Assembly: GCF_002127325.2 (NCBI RefSeq)
Contig: NC_035437.2
Coordinates: 171,743,378 to 171,807,377, forward strand
Source of the DNA: Helianthus annuus
Taxonomy: Eukaryota > Streptophyta > Magnoliopsida > Asterales > Asteraceae
Length of the DNA: 64,000 nt
Reading direction: 5' to 3'
Part shown: in pieces, positions 21,301 to 33,000 of the stretch
How the letters are laid out: each line of letters opens with the position of its first letter
Numbering within the stretch: position 1 is the stretch's first letter
Notes under the pieces: generated by a model
The model's input: the letters and a program-made list of their open reading frames with translations, nothing else
Databases searched by the model: none
What the model was told of the DNA's origin: nothing
Position numbers and translations under genes: made by a program

Positions 21301-22848
21301 TTCACCCCTTGGTGACTTTACTTGAATTGACTTTTGATCACATAAAATACTGGTTTTATTGGCTATTAACCAATCCATTCCTAACACAAAATCGAATCCT
21401 GCCAGATTCATTGGGTAAAGGTTTGCAATAAACTCTTGATTAAAAAATTATATTCTTGCCCCCTGCAAGATTTCAGAAATCCTAACGGTTTCTCCATTTG
21501 CGGTTTCCATTAGACATTCTTGTGGCAGTTTAGTTAATGATTGATTTAGGAGTTTGCAAAATGAAGTATTAATAAAACTTTGGTTTGCACCAGAGTCAAA
21601 TAATACTTTAGCAAAAATATCATTAACTAAAAACGTACCAGCTATGACGTCCGGAATCATCTTGGCTTCATCTGCAGTTAAAACAAATGCTCTAGCATTT
21701 TTAGTGTTCTTGTTGTTTTCAGCTGGAGCCAATTTCGGACAGTTTGGCTTGATGTGACCTTTTTCTCCATATTTGAACAATAATCCATTTGTTGGTTTCC
21801 TTCTGCAAGTTTCTTCCTTATGTCCTGGTATTTTGCAGAAATTGCAGTAAGTAGAGCATCTTCTAGAATGATTCTTTCTGCAGGCTTTGCAGTATGGCGC
21901 AGAGGTAGAACCTACATTCCTACGGTTGGAATTCCCAGAACGGAATTCTTGAGTAAGTCTTTGGGTTAGGTTTCTCCTCTGGTTTTCTTCTCTAGTTCGT
22001 ACCAGTTCATCAGTCAAGGTATTGGCTAGTTCTACAGCTTCTTCTATAGTTTGGGGTCTAGCTGCCTTGACTACATGTCTAATCTCTCCGATTAATCCCC
22101 AGATGTAAAGGGAGATTAATACCGGTTCAGGTGATGCAAGGGTTGGTACTATTCTAGCATTTTCAAAGAATGTGGTAGTATATCCCTTACTATCTACCCC
22201 GGTCATTCTAAGGTTCAGAAACTTATTTGCTATCTGCTCTTTTTCATTGGGAGGGCAGAATTTCCTTTCTACCATGTTTTTAAATTCCTCTCATTCCATG
22301 TTATAAACCCTATCACTTTCTCTTGACTGGAGGATAGTGTTCCACCATTCTAAGGCTGAGTTCTTAAACAGATTCGAAGCAAACATTATCTTATCCTCTT
22401 CAGCACATTTGCCTATTTTCAGAACAACCTCAGTTTTCTCTATCCAGCGTAGAGCTGCAATGGGTCCTTCATTGCCTGAGAATTCTATTGGTTTGCAGGA
22501 CCAGAATTCTTTGTAAGAATAACCATATGGCATGGTTCTTCTTGTTTTAGGAATGGGCGCTTGAAGTACGGGTCCATTGTTCACGCTGTGTTCAGGTTCA
22601 GTTGGTCGCTTACTGCTATGCTTACTTTTATTTTCAACTTCCTTAACAGTTTGGATAATAAATTGCATTGCATCTATGATTCCTTGTGCCACCATGTGTT
22701 GGATAGCACTATTATCCACATGGTTTCCATTGTTATTGTTGTTCGGATTCTCGTTATTCAAATTATCATTATTCGAGTGGTTGTCGTTCTGGATATTATC
22801 ATTCTGGTTTTCCTGATTCACTTCGTTGTCCATCTGAATTTTACACAT
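18343..22848 (-). pseudogene. Gypsy gag-pol polyprotein, inactivated by in-frame stops
   Basis: One continuous - strand frame from the gag ATG (22848) to the chromodomain-like end. Recognisable in order: gag; knuckle CNFCKIPGHKEETC and a second knuckle that has lost its first two Cys; aspartic protease LFDSGA; RT with FIDDILIYS; RNase H (YCDAS, DLELGA); integrase zinc finger with one Cys replaced (CLTW); catalytic core ITMDF, SNRDSRF and the Glu of QSERT; then [16 protein letters not shown] of a chromodomain-like tail. Stops interrupt the frame at about 22291 (TGA where Trp is expected), 21448, 21217 and 18865 (TAG where Gln is expected). All parts stay in one frame. The family normally encodes reverse transcription and targeted integration; this copy cannot make the full protein. 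Confidence 0.9.
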
Positions 22849-23119
22849 TTACCACATATTAATATCACAAATAATATTTGAATATAGCCAATCACATGAC
22901 ACACACTTTTGGTCAAAAGCGTCGAACATTGCGACTTTTACTCTATTCATATATTATGCATCTATTACACACCAGTACTGAAATTAAAATTACAATACCG
23001 ACTGAAATGTAAAGTTACAATACTAGTAATATGCATCCGTAGTTTTTTTTTTCTAACACATACACACATATATTATTATTATATTACTATTATTATTTCT
23101 ACCGTTCCCACCATCACAT

Positions 23120-23977
23120 TCATGGATATGGATTCATCCAAAAATCCATACTGCGTTCGTCGTATTTCCATACGAGACGCTCTCCCACCTGACGCATTCT
23201 CTCACTGCTTTCTAAAATTTCCTCACTGAAAGTCCTAAGTTCTTGTACGTTTTCTGCACTCATTGGGGGTGCAGGTTCTAGGACTGGGATGGGAATCTGG
23301 GGTGCGGGATCCTGGTACGGGGCCTGGTACGGGTAGGGATTCTCTAAGATCTCCCTAATGTATGCATCATTATCGTAATAGGGATCTTAAGGATCTAACC
23401 CTGGGTAGACTCCTAAGTTGGGCATGGGCACATTTTCCTGTATCGGGTAGCGTTGCACATAGTCCCTAACATCATCCCACCAGGGGTCGTAATTATTTTG
23501 GTCTAGGGGATTTGGTGCAGGTACCCTAGGTATTTCCTCCGGATTGAAATCATGCATTTCTATTTGGTTTTCAGGGTTTTCTATTTCCATGGGTTGGTCA
23601 GGAATTGGTGGTTGTGGTTGGGGTGCTACCATTTGCTCCAGGTTTGGGTCAGCTGCAGTGGTTGCTACGATATGGATATTAGTTATACCCCTATTAAGCA
23701 TATCATGGGCATATGCATCGGTTTCTCTTTTGGCTGCGGCTAACATTCGCTGTTCCTGTAACTTTTTCATACGCTTTCTACGCTCATGTGCTCCCCTACT
23801 GAACCATCCCCTCTTTTTCTGAGGAAATGGCTTTTCAGATTGAGCCTTAAACACAAAGATTCCTTCTTCCGTATCAGCAGAGTACCCCGAGAGGGCAGGC
23901 TGAGAAGAAGAGGTGCCTTCGCTTCTAGGCGAACCAAACAATTGACGATACGCGTCAGATGGTCCTTGGTCGCTCAT
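23120..23977 (-). pseudogene. Extra ORF between 5' LTR and gag, unknown function
   Basis: Sense ATG at 23977 (an in-frame ATG also at 24007); the frame runs 286 codons to TGA at 23120, broken once by TAA at 23387. Visible features: a basic stretch KKRGWFSRGAHERRKRMKKL near residues 54-73, a Pro/Gln-rich middle, an acidic aromatic motif YDPWWDDVRDYVQRYP near 168-183, and a second acidic block after the internal stop. No protein domain is recognised. Codon phase is kept on both sides of the stop, suggesting it was once coding. It is separate from gag (270-bp gap). Confidence 0.65.
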
Positions 23978-24108
23978 ACTGTAAACTAACAGATAGTCAG
24001 ATAACACATAACAAGAAAATACAATTATGCACGTATTTCCATAATTTATTTCCTAACACTTTGAATTTTGGTGTCAGCAGAACACTTCTGTGATTGAATC
24101 AGTGGCAT

Positions 24109-24119
24109 AGCTCTGATAC
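24109..24119 (-). other. Primer-binding site remnant of the gypsy element
   Basis: Sense GGTATCAGAGC matches the initiator-Met tRNA type primer-binding site TGGTATCAGAGC except that the first T reads C. That base belongs to the LTR side of a deletion junction (see the microhomology finding). Confidence 0.65.
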
Positions 24120-24923
24120 CGACTGTAATTGTATTCTTACAAATACTCAATAACTGTTATTCGCATAGAAAGATGTTTAGGGTTTTGTAAAAACAGTTAA
24201 CAAAAAGAGGATTACTCACATTGCTGTTTTAGATTATCCTTTAGGGTTTCCTGGTGATAATCTATAAATTACACAAATGCACGTGTGTTAGTATAATAAC
24301 TCATTTTAATATTAGTAATACCCTCCCCGAGACGGCATTCCAACGACTACGTCGGGCAGAACCACAACAGCCGTTACGGAACCGTAGATCAATCGGGCAA
24401 AGTATCTAATACGTCTCCAGGGGTTATAATACTTACATCGTAGCAGAACTTCGCTATTTAGGGGGGTATTAGACTCGGGTATAATGCCCACTATTTAATT
24501 TGAGAGAAAGAAAAGAAAGTTTGAACGATCGGAACTGAAGGCCGATGCTCACAATTTATAGGGCTGTAATCTGCCTTTCTCGCGGCCCGCGTAAAGGTAA
24601 GCCTAGGCTTACGCGGCCCGCGTCAACCCTAGGTCAAAGCGTAGGTGATCCGGGTCATCAGGTAGGGTCAACACGCGTCGGACACATGGCCGCACCGGGC
24701 TGCGCCAGGTTTTTAAGTTGTCGCGGCCCGCGTAAAGGTTAAGTGAGACCTTACGCGGCCCGCTTGAACCCTATTTTCTTTGTTTTTTATTTATTTTTAA
24801 TGCCATGTTATATTTCGGGCTCGGTTTTCACATACGGGGTGTATTTAAAGACATATTGGGACATTTTAAATATTTTTAGGGTGTCGGAAAAATTATCAAG
24901 GGTGTCAGTTCAGGATTGTTATA
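24117..24923 (-). repeat. 5' LTR of the gypsy element, 3' part deleted
   Basis: Same TATAACAATCC start as the 3' LTR and about 96-97 percent identical over the 807 bp shared. It stops abruptly in TACC, which also starts the primer-binding site, so 547 bp of LTR end are missing. Most differences from the 3' LTR are C/T or G/A. Confidence 0.85.
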
Positions 24924-24989
24924 TTGATTATAGATAATGATTAAACATAAAATATAATGTATATATTTTAGATTTATAAAGTTATTTAA

Positions 24990-25400
24990 CTAGCATTAGA
25001 ACCCGCACTTCGCGAAGGGTGCTAGAAACGGCAATAAAAAAAGCAAACAACACGGTAAAATAAATATGTATATAGTTAAAAGTTAGTTTTAACTATAATA
25101 GTTAAAAATAAAAATTTAATTTCTTGCATGGTGTAAGGAAGAGTTAATATAGACCGCAGACTTTAATTTAAAGGGCATTCTAGGGGGGACGTGGTGAGAG
25201 TTCAATCGGTATCGCACACTATGACAAAGGATAAATAAAACAAAAAAGGCGTAACATTAACAAAAATAATATCTACATGTGTTCGGTTCATTGTAGCTGT
25301 GGTTCAAACTCTAGACATCGAAACGAACGATGCAAAAGAACTTCCTAATTTAAACAAATTGTAATCGTATATCGGTACCAACCACACAAAAAAAAATTAC
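24990..25400 (-). mobile_element. Helitron-like 3' end on - strand
   Basis: On the - strand, a hairpin around ACCCTTCGCGAAGTGCGGGT (25020-25001) is followed by TCTAATG, then CTAG (24993-24990) and T. The other end is not identified; the right limit is arbitrary. The DNA to about 25480 is AT-rich without genes. Confidence 0.55.
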
Positions 25401-25483
25401 ATCGAAAGTGTCAATAAAAACAATCATGTTATTAATTATGTGTAATTACTATACAAGAACATTTTACAAAATTACTATATAAG

Positions 25484-25525
25484 ATCAAAATTACTCTACA
25501 AGATCATTTGTAGAGTAATTTTGAT
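25484..25525. repeat. Perfect 18-bp palindrome with 6-nt loop
   Basis: Left arm ATCAAAATTACTCTACAA (25484-25501), loop GATCAT, right arm the exact complement (25508-25525). There is no T-run or gene next to it, so it is not an obvious terminator; it may be the core of a small foldback element. Confidence 0.75.
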
Positions 25526-25701
25526 AATTACCCTACAGGCAAATAACTACGAAAATGCCACCTCGTTTTTTTGCCTTTTTCATGCTATTCGTGTGTTTAG
25601 TACGTTAAAGTTAGTTGTATGGGAACTTTACTCTATATGTATAACAAAATAATCTATGTATAACAAAATTAATCTATGTTTAATTAAACAATCACAAAAT
25701 A

Positions 25702-25722
<21 letters not shown>

Positions 25723-25734
<12 letters not shown>

Positions 25735-25950
25735 AAGTATAATGTACTTCAAGGCTTAACCTACATTAACATACCTGACAAAAAATATAACGTGCGTTAT
25801 TATCATAGAACGTGCGTGATTATAGTCTCATGCGTGATTATGTGGTTCCATGCGTGATTATGTGGTCCCATGCGTGATTATACCCCTGATCCAACGGTTA
25901 CCATTGTCTCCTACGTGATGTATGATAAGGCTTTTTGTATGTTAACCTTA

Positions 25951-25972
<22 letters not shown>
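25723..25972. mobile_element. (GA)n/(TC)n-ended element in TA microsatellite, copy 2
   Basis: Inverted relative to the copy at 10938-11205: (GA)n then AAAGTATAATGTACTTCAAG, interior with four ATGCGTGATTATGTGG-type repeats, then TATGTTAACCTTAC and (TC)n. (TA)n flanks both sides (about 25700-25722 and 25973-26008). Confidence 0.75.
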
Positions 25973-26012
<40 letters not shown>

Positions 26013-26125
26013 AAACAATAACAAAATTAGCCAATAACAAAATGTTAGTATAGGAATTTTTTTAATAAACTTAGTATATTGTACAATAAAGAAACAATTT
26101 GTTTCCATCCTCCTTCAATCCCTAT

Positions 26126-26300
26126 GAAATCTTAGTCTGGTCAGAATGGGGCAATGAAACTCTACAATTTAGGGAGTACGGTAGCCTAATTCAAAAAAGT
26201 CGCCGTAAAAAAGGTTTCCAAGTTCTTTATGCTTTATTCGGTTTCGCAACTTTCTCAACCACGACCTAACTTCTTCTTACCAATTGGTTTCCTCATTTAT
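26126..26300. repeat. Dispersed repeat, copy 2
   Basis: Homologous to 13595-13765 (AATCTTAGTCTGGTCAGAAT, GGGAGTACGGTAGCCTAAT, TTTATTCGGTTTCGCAACTT). Non-coding. Confidence 0.6.
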
Positions 26301-26305
26301 ACTCC

Positions 26306-26369
<64 letters not shown>

Positions 26370-26381
26370 TCGTATAAGCGG

Positions 26382-26419
<38 letters not shown>
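26306..26419. repeat. (AAT)n microsatellite, interrupted
   Basis: About 21 TAA units, a short TCGTATAAGCGG spacer, then about 13 ATA units. Open frames of poly-Asn or poly-Ile/Tyr across it are artefacts. Confidence 0.95.
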
Positions 26420-26890
26420 CACTCGAAATGACAACCAGTATAACCGTTTTGATCAACAACACCACAAATCTATGATTGATAAAATTTGAAACTAAGTTTG
26501 AATTTAATTAAATAATAATTAACTAATATATAAAAAAACTAAAATATTTTATTAAAATGTAACAATGTAGGTTCTTTGTCTAAATTTTGAAATAATTTAT
26601 GTTTAGTTTTTGGTTTTTCGATACTTCAAACTTTATAGTATAGGTGATTGAAATATGCTGTAGTTTCTCGAATGTATTTAACGAAAATATGTAAAAATAA
26701 TTAAAAACCTCTCAAAAGAGTTGTTAAACACTTTATAAGCGAGTTGGGCATTGATTACTATGAGCTAAGGATTGCAAGCTTGTAGAATGACTATCAGGTA
26801 CATTTACTTATCTTATTGTGCTCTATAAACAAACAAGTTTAATTATTCAGTCTGTGTAATATACGAGACTATAAACTAGTATAATATAAT

Positions 26891-27267
26891 AGAGTGGAAG
26901 TTGGTTACAAAGTCCATTTTTCCTACAAAATTTAAAAAGTCATAAAACACAACAATGTCAGCCATAAAACACATTCAAAACCCACAAATAACAAAAAGAA
27001 TTACTAAAACGTCATATATGTAGGTTTTGTCTTTTGTTTTGGATAATAAGTGTGTTTGATGTTGATTATCATTTTGTGTTTTATATTCATAGTTCTGCGA
27101 TGGTATGTTTGAAGTTTTTATAGACTGTTAGGATTTAGATATTGTGTTTTAGTGTTCTTCACTCTGTTATTTATGGGTTTTGAGTGTGTTTTATGACTGA
27201 AATTGTGGTGTTTTATGACTTTGTACATTTTATAGGAAAAACCGACTTTGTAACCAAACCCCACCCT
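26891..27267. mobile_element. hAT-like inverted-repeat element with ~60-bp arms
   Basis: Left end AGAGTGGAAGTTGGTTACAA; right end read inward AGGGTGGGGTTTGGTTACAA; the arms continue to GTCATAAAACAC on both sides. Flanking AATATAAT at 26883-26890 and 27268-27275 is a perfect 8-bp repeat, although the surroundings are AT-rich, which weakens it. It lies about 320 bp upstream of the inferred DEK leader exon. Confidence 0.65.
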
Positions 27268-27589
27268 AATATAATATATATAATATTGATATAATACGAT
27301 ATAATATAATAGTGATAAAACGTAATAAGATATAATAAACTATAATATGATAGAATATTATTAATGAAGTGACCTCACTTTACTATATTTGGGCAAACCT
27401 TCATTACATCAAAGTCAAGATCCACCGTCAATTTTAGTGAACTAAATAGTAATCATACATCAGCCGTCCATCAAGCACCTGGATAGCCCGCCCAGTGTCA
27501 CATATGACATCGCAATTAAACGCATTTAAAATCCGTATTTGAAGTCCGATACGCTCGCGCTGCTAGCTAAGTACCACCCATCACATCAC

Positions 27590-27677
27590 ACACACACACA
27601 ACACTCTACAATTTTAGCCCCCTTTCTTCCATTCAACTCAAATTAGCTCTACAAGTTCCAATTCAGCCCTAATTTAC
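27590..27677 (+). other. Inferred 5' UTR exon of the DEK-like gene
   Basis: A CA-rich and pyrimidine-rich stretch ends in TTAC followed by a strong donor GTAAGT (27678-27683). A matching acceptor ATATTTAG ends at 30038, two bases before the DEK ATG. The start of the exon is approximate, and no TATA box is evident upstream. An upstream leader exon of this kind is common in plant genes of this type, but here it is inferred from splice signals only. Confidence 0.5.
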
Positions 27678-29440
27678 GTAAGTTTTCGTTGATTCTACTT
27701 GTTGTTTGTTCAATTAAGTTATTGATTACGTGAATTGTTACTCGAATGTTTGATTGTTTAGATGCAGAAGTTGCATTGTTTTCCTAGGGTTTGTATGTGA
27801 ATTACGAAGTTTTGTTTTAATTTACGTATGTTTTTGATGATTTTATACTTGTTGTTTGTTCAATTAAGTTATTGATTACGTGAATTGTTACTCGAATTAA
27901 GTTAGATGCAGAAGTTGCATTGTTTTCCTAGGGTTTGTATGTGAATTACGAAGTTTTGTTTTAATTTACGTATGTTTTTGATGATTTTACTTGTTGTTTG
28001 TTCAATTAAGTTGTTGATTACGTGAATTGTTACTTGAATGTTTGATTGTTTTGATGCAGAAGTTGCATTGTTCTCCTAGGGTTTGTGTATGGATTACGAA
28101 GTTTTGTTTTAATTTACGTATGTTTTTGATGATTTTACTTGATGTTTGTTCAATTAAGTTATTGATTACGTGAACTGTTACTTGAATGTTTGATTGTTTA
28201 GATGCAGAAGTTGCATTGTTCTCCTAGGGTTTGGATATGAATTACGAAGTTTTGTTGTAATTTACGTATATTTTTGATGATTTTACTTGTTGTTTGTTCA
28301 ATTAAGTTATTGATTACGTGAATTGTTACTCGAATGTTTGATTGTTTAGATGCAGAAGTTGCATTGTTTTCCTAGGGTTTGGATATGAATTACGAAGTTT
28401 TGTTTTAATTTACGTATGTTTTTGATGATTTTACTTGTTGTTTGTTCAATTAAGTTATTGATTACGTGAACTGTTACTTGAATGTTTGATTGTTTAGATG
28501 CAGAAGTTGCATTGTTTTCCTAGGGTTTGTATATGAATTACGAAGAATTGTTTTAATTTACGTATGTTTTTGATGATTTTACTTGTTGTTTGTTCAGTTA
28601 AGTTATTAATTACATGATCTGGTACTCACATGTTTATTATTTAGATGTAGAAGTTGCATTGTTCTCCTAGGGTTTGTATATGAATTACGAAGTTTTGTTT
28701 TAATTTACGTATGTTTTTGATGATTTACTTGTTGTTTGTTCAATTAAGTTATTGATTACGTGAATTGTTACTCGAATGTTTGATTGTTTAGATGTACAAG
28801 TTGCATTGTTCTCCTAGGGTTTGTTTATGGATTACGAAGAATTTCGAAGTTTTTGTTGTAGTTTACGCAAGTTTTTGATGATTTTACTCGTAGTTTGTTC
28901 GATTAAGTTATTGATTACGTGATTTGTTTCTAGGATGTTTGATTATTTAGACGTAAAAGTTGCATTGTTGTCCTAGGGTTTGTTTATTGATTATGAAGAA
29001 TTTTGAAGTTTTGTTTTGAATTGATTGATAATCAAACTCAAATTAGCTCTTCAACTTTGAATTGAGCCGTAATTTACGTAAGTTTTCGAAGATTTTACTT
29101 GTTGTTTGCTCAATTGAATTGAGCCCTAATTTACGTAAGTTTTCGAAGATTTTACTTGTTGTTTGTTCAATTAAGTTGTTGATTATGTGATCTGTTACTC
29201 GAATGTTTGATTGTTTAGATGTAGAGGTCGCATTGTTCTCCTAGGGTGTGTTATGAATTACGAAGAATTTCGAAGTTTTCGTCTTAATTTACGTAAGTTT
29301 TTGATGATTTTACTTGTTGTTTGTTCAATTATGTTATTGATTACGTGATCTGGTACTTGAATGTTTGATTACTTAGACATAGAAGTTGCATTGATTTCTT
29401 AGGGTTTGTTAATAAGTTGAATTTCAAAGTTTTGTTTTGA
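27678..29440 (+). repeat. ~148-bp tandem repeat array in the DEK leader intron
   Basis: The phrase GATGCAGAAGTTGCATTGTT or a close variant recurs at about 27761, 27905, 28053, 28201, 28349, 28497, 28644, 28791, 28950, 29218 and 29376, so the spacing is mostly 147-148 bp. Each unit also carries TTTACGTATG or TTTACGTAAG, the same sequence as the leader-exon donor, plus GATTTTACTTGTTGTTTG. Near 29034-29077 the final 40 nt of the leader exon itself is duplicated, followed again by GTAAGT. Confidence 0.85.
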
Positions 29441-30040
29441 ATTGACTGATTAGTTGGCGTTGTTTTGTTGAATCACGTGTTTTTTTTGTTATTTAATTAT
29501 GTTTTGTTGTTAGTTGGTGAGTGTAATTCGAATTAAGTATGCTGATTTTAGGTTTGATAATTGATCTGATACGCGAAGGTTTTTATGCGAGTACATTTTT
29601 TGCATGTTAAGTAATAAATCGGGATTGTGGTTGGGAGGAAAGGTGAAAACCTAAGTAAGGCTAATTGAACAAAGTAATTATGTACTTCAAGCATTTATAC
29701 AACTTAATTTTTTTTTACCCTAACCGCAATCTATATTTAAAGTTTTTTTATACAATCATAGAAATGTGATTTTACGAAAGATGTTATGATTGGTAAATAA
29801 ATTGAAATTAGGTTAACTCTTTGTGTAATCTTAGAGAGTACATTGCCTTAATTGGTAAGCATGTGTGAAAGAACGTTGCTAAATTGCACGATAAGGCCGG
29901 ATGTAGTTTTATCATTTATGTCATACTGAACGCGTAGGATCAGCTGGTAATTGGCTTAAAGATGGTTTTAAAGAGTATCGTACTACGTATATGTGGTTGA
30001 CTTCGGTTTGTTTTAATTTGAATATTTGATATATTTAGTT

Positions 30041-33000
30041 ATGGGCGAGGAAAAGGTGACCAGCGACGGTGGCGAGGCAGTGGCTAATGGGACCGTGTCG
30101 CCCACTAAATCTAACAATGACGTAAGTGAGAAGAAAGATGAGAAAAAGGAGGGAGTTGAGGAGACACAAGATGAGGTGAAGGATAAAAATGAAGAAGTCA
30201 ACGTTGACAAAAAAGATGCTGAAGTAAGTAAAGATGACAAAGAAGAAGAGAAAGAGGTGACGGATTGCAAGGAAGAAGGGGATGATGAAAGGAAAGAAGA
30301 AGCCAAGAGTGACGCAATGGAAGTTGATGACGAGCAACGTGATGATAAAATAGCCGAAAATGCTGATTCAGAAGAGGGTGGATCCAAAAAACATAAGAAG
30401 AGTGGAGGAGAAAAAGGCAAAAACAAGAAGGAATCTGAAGAGAAAAAGAAAAATGACGAGCCAAAGACTCCTGTTGGTCCAACAATTGACCGACCAGTAA
30501 GGGAGCGGAAATCTGTCGAAAGATTGGTTGCAATTATCGATCAGGATACTTCCAAGGAATTTCATGTTGAAAAGGTGGTGTTAAGTTTATTTTAAGATTT
30601 TGTTTGTCATTTACGTCTTTAATTGATGAAGCACGCTGTTCCCTTTTTGACTAATTTACGTATTGTTGTTATAATGCCATGCAGGGACGTGGTACCGCTT
30701 TGAAAGATATCCCAAACGGTAAAGTTTTAAACTTGTTATTGCATTTATCCTTTGATAGCGACGTAGCGATATTGGTTTGCATTATATTAAGGGATTTGCT
30801 AAACATAGCCCTTCGGGATATGGGTTACAACTAAAATATGCCATATAATTATTTTTTTGTCTAGAAAAGGAGTGCTCCTCAACCAACTTATGGTTGATGT
30901 ACACTATGTGTTTACACAGATAATCAAAATTAACCACACTATGGTTCTCTCGGTTATGTTTAGCATTTTCCACATTTTAATAATTTGATTTGTGATACCC
31001 TTCTTTGTATATTATCATATTTGGTAAAGATTAGTCGACCTGTTGAAAAGCCGGAAGAAATTTTCATAATCCAGGAAATTTTTTTGGATCTTCGTTCAGT
31101 TAGTATTGGTTTATTAATGTCATACCTGTTATTTTTGTTTAAATTAAGTTTTTGATCTTTCCTTTTTATTATTCTTGAAGTTTTCGTGCTGTGTTCGCTT
31201 CAGTTAATGTTAATTACGTTGGTTATCCTTTTGTGTCAAGTCTAGAAGAAGATTAAGATTCTTACCAGTTGTCCAGTTGTATCATTGATTTTGTCCACTT
31301 ACCTTTTGTGTGCAGTGTGCTATTATCTAATTATTTTATTATTTGTTTTGTACTACAAAGTAATTAAATGATCAAGGTCATTAGCTGAAAGCTAACTCAT
31401 ATCTTTATGGTTATAAATGTGTTCCCTTTTGGAATTTCGATCTTCGATCATTTGCTGTTGCAGCTTGAAATCTATAGAAGATAATACATTGTTGGGATTA
31501 TTAGGAAATATAGTAACTGAGATATAAAAAACAACAAACTTTAACGCCAAATTTAATTTCAGGATTTCGAATAGCTTCGGAATTTTGGTTTCTTTGAGTT
31601 AAAGTTGAATGTTGAACACCCCATATGGATTTTCTTCTATTAAACAATATCATTCAACGGTCGTCCGTCGGAAAGAATAGTGAAAAAGTCATGAATTACC
31701 ACTTGGTTTATTTTCATTCCTTGTTATGATATGGAAAAAATCATGAATTACTTACGACATTGTTTGTTTTTATTCGTCACTAAGATATATGGTAGACGTG
31801 GATCTTTAAGATCTTTTTTACTTCGTAGAGTGATAGATTTTAACTGTTAAATTGTTAAACTTTGGGAAAGAAAACTTTGTGTGTAAAGTTCCATCTATGA
31901 TCAGATTGCATTAGGTCACATAATACTGTTAGGGTTTCTTATCTTTTTGTTAATGCCTCTGATTGGCTAGAAGTTTTCTTTGTCGTTTACATTTCAGTTG
32001 CTTACAAGCTATCAAAGAAGAAGGTGGCTGATGACACACTAAAACTGCTCCATACTGTATTATTTGTAAAGAGAGGAAAGGTAATTGAGCTTCAATTTAT
32101 GAATTGTATAAACTTTAAAGTATATCCAATAGCCATATTCTCAAAATCCAAGGCTCTCTTGTGTTTAAGTGTTATATGACCGTTCCTACGTCATCCGACC
32201 TATTTGCTATTTATAGATACCTATGCAGTTAACATCAGTGATATATCGATTATATCAGTCCCCTAGTAAAATATCGGTACCGATATTATCGGCGATAATG
32301 ACCGATATATCACCAATATAACCGATATATCACTGAATTTTTAGTGTTAAATTGCTATATATATAAATTTTGCATGGTACTAAAAATGCCGAGATCCCAC
32401 CGATATCTCACCGAGATAACCTATATCTCAAATATCAGTCAAGGACCGATATATGATATTTTACCGCATTAACTGCATAGATAGATACTCCATCATGGCA
32501 TCTCATTTGCTTACAATGGAAGTTTTCTTCAAATATTATTTCTCCTTAGACTGAAGGGCTGTTGTGGTTGACTTGCAGGCCCAGGAAATCAAGAGTAATA
32601 TACTGCGTTTTTCTGGCTTTGTCTGGCATGAAAATGAGGTAAAAGGAACTTGTTTACGTCACCCTTGTTTAGAACCATTTTTCCTACCTTGAATTGTAAC
32701 CGGCTAAGCCTAGGAGCATTATGTGTCAAATAATGTTAGAAACCTATACCCATTATGTATGAAGAATGAATATATATGCACGTATATCTGCGATATTTAA
32801 GATACATACTATGAATATGATACTAAATATGGTACAAAATTTTGAGTTGGTGATAAAGGAGTAAAGGACTCACACTCACTGCAGGTATGGAATGTAAGTG
32901 GTCAAAGGTGGCAAAATGAACTAGTTGGGTAACAGGTCAAAACGGGAAATTCTTATCATTGGCTGCAATGGGTAGTAGGGTTCAGTCAAAAGTCGAGACA

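Larger units (their letters stand above)
16953..24923 (-). mobile_element. Ty3/gypsy chromovirus-like LTR retrotransposon, near complete
   Basis: A 7971-bp element on the - strand with perfect target duplication TTGAT (16948-16952 and 24924-24928). In sense order: 5' LTR (24923-24117, 3' end deleted), primer-binding-like GGTATCAGAGC (24119-24109), extra ORF (23977-23120), gag-protease-RT-RNase H-integrase-chromodomain-like frame (22848-18343), polypurine tract GGTGGGGAGGA just before 18306, and 3' LTR (18306-16953). The polyprotein frame has in-frame stops but no frameshift seen, and the shared LTR parts differ by only about 25-30 positions in 807 (counted by eye). It is therefore fairly young but inactive. 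Confidence 0.9.

Noticed and set aside
26229..26489. Poly-Asn protein
   Set aside because: Direct translation of an AAT microsatellite.
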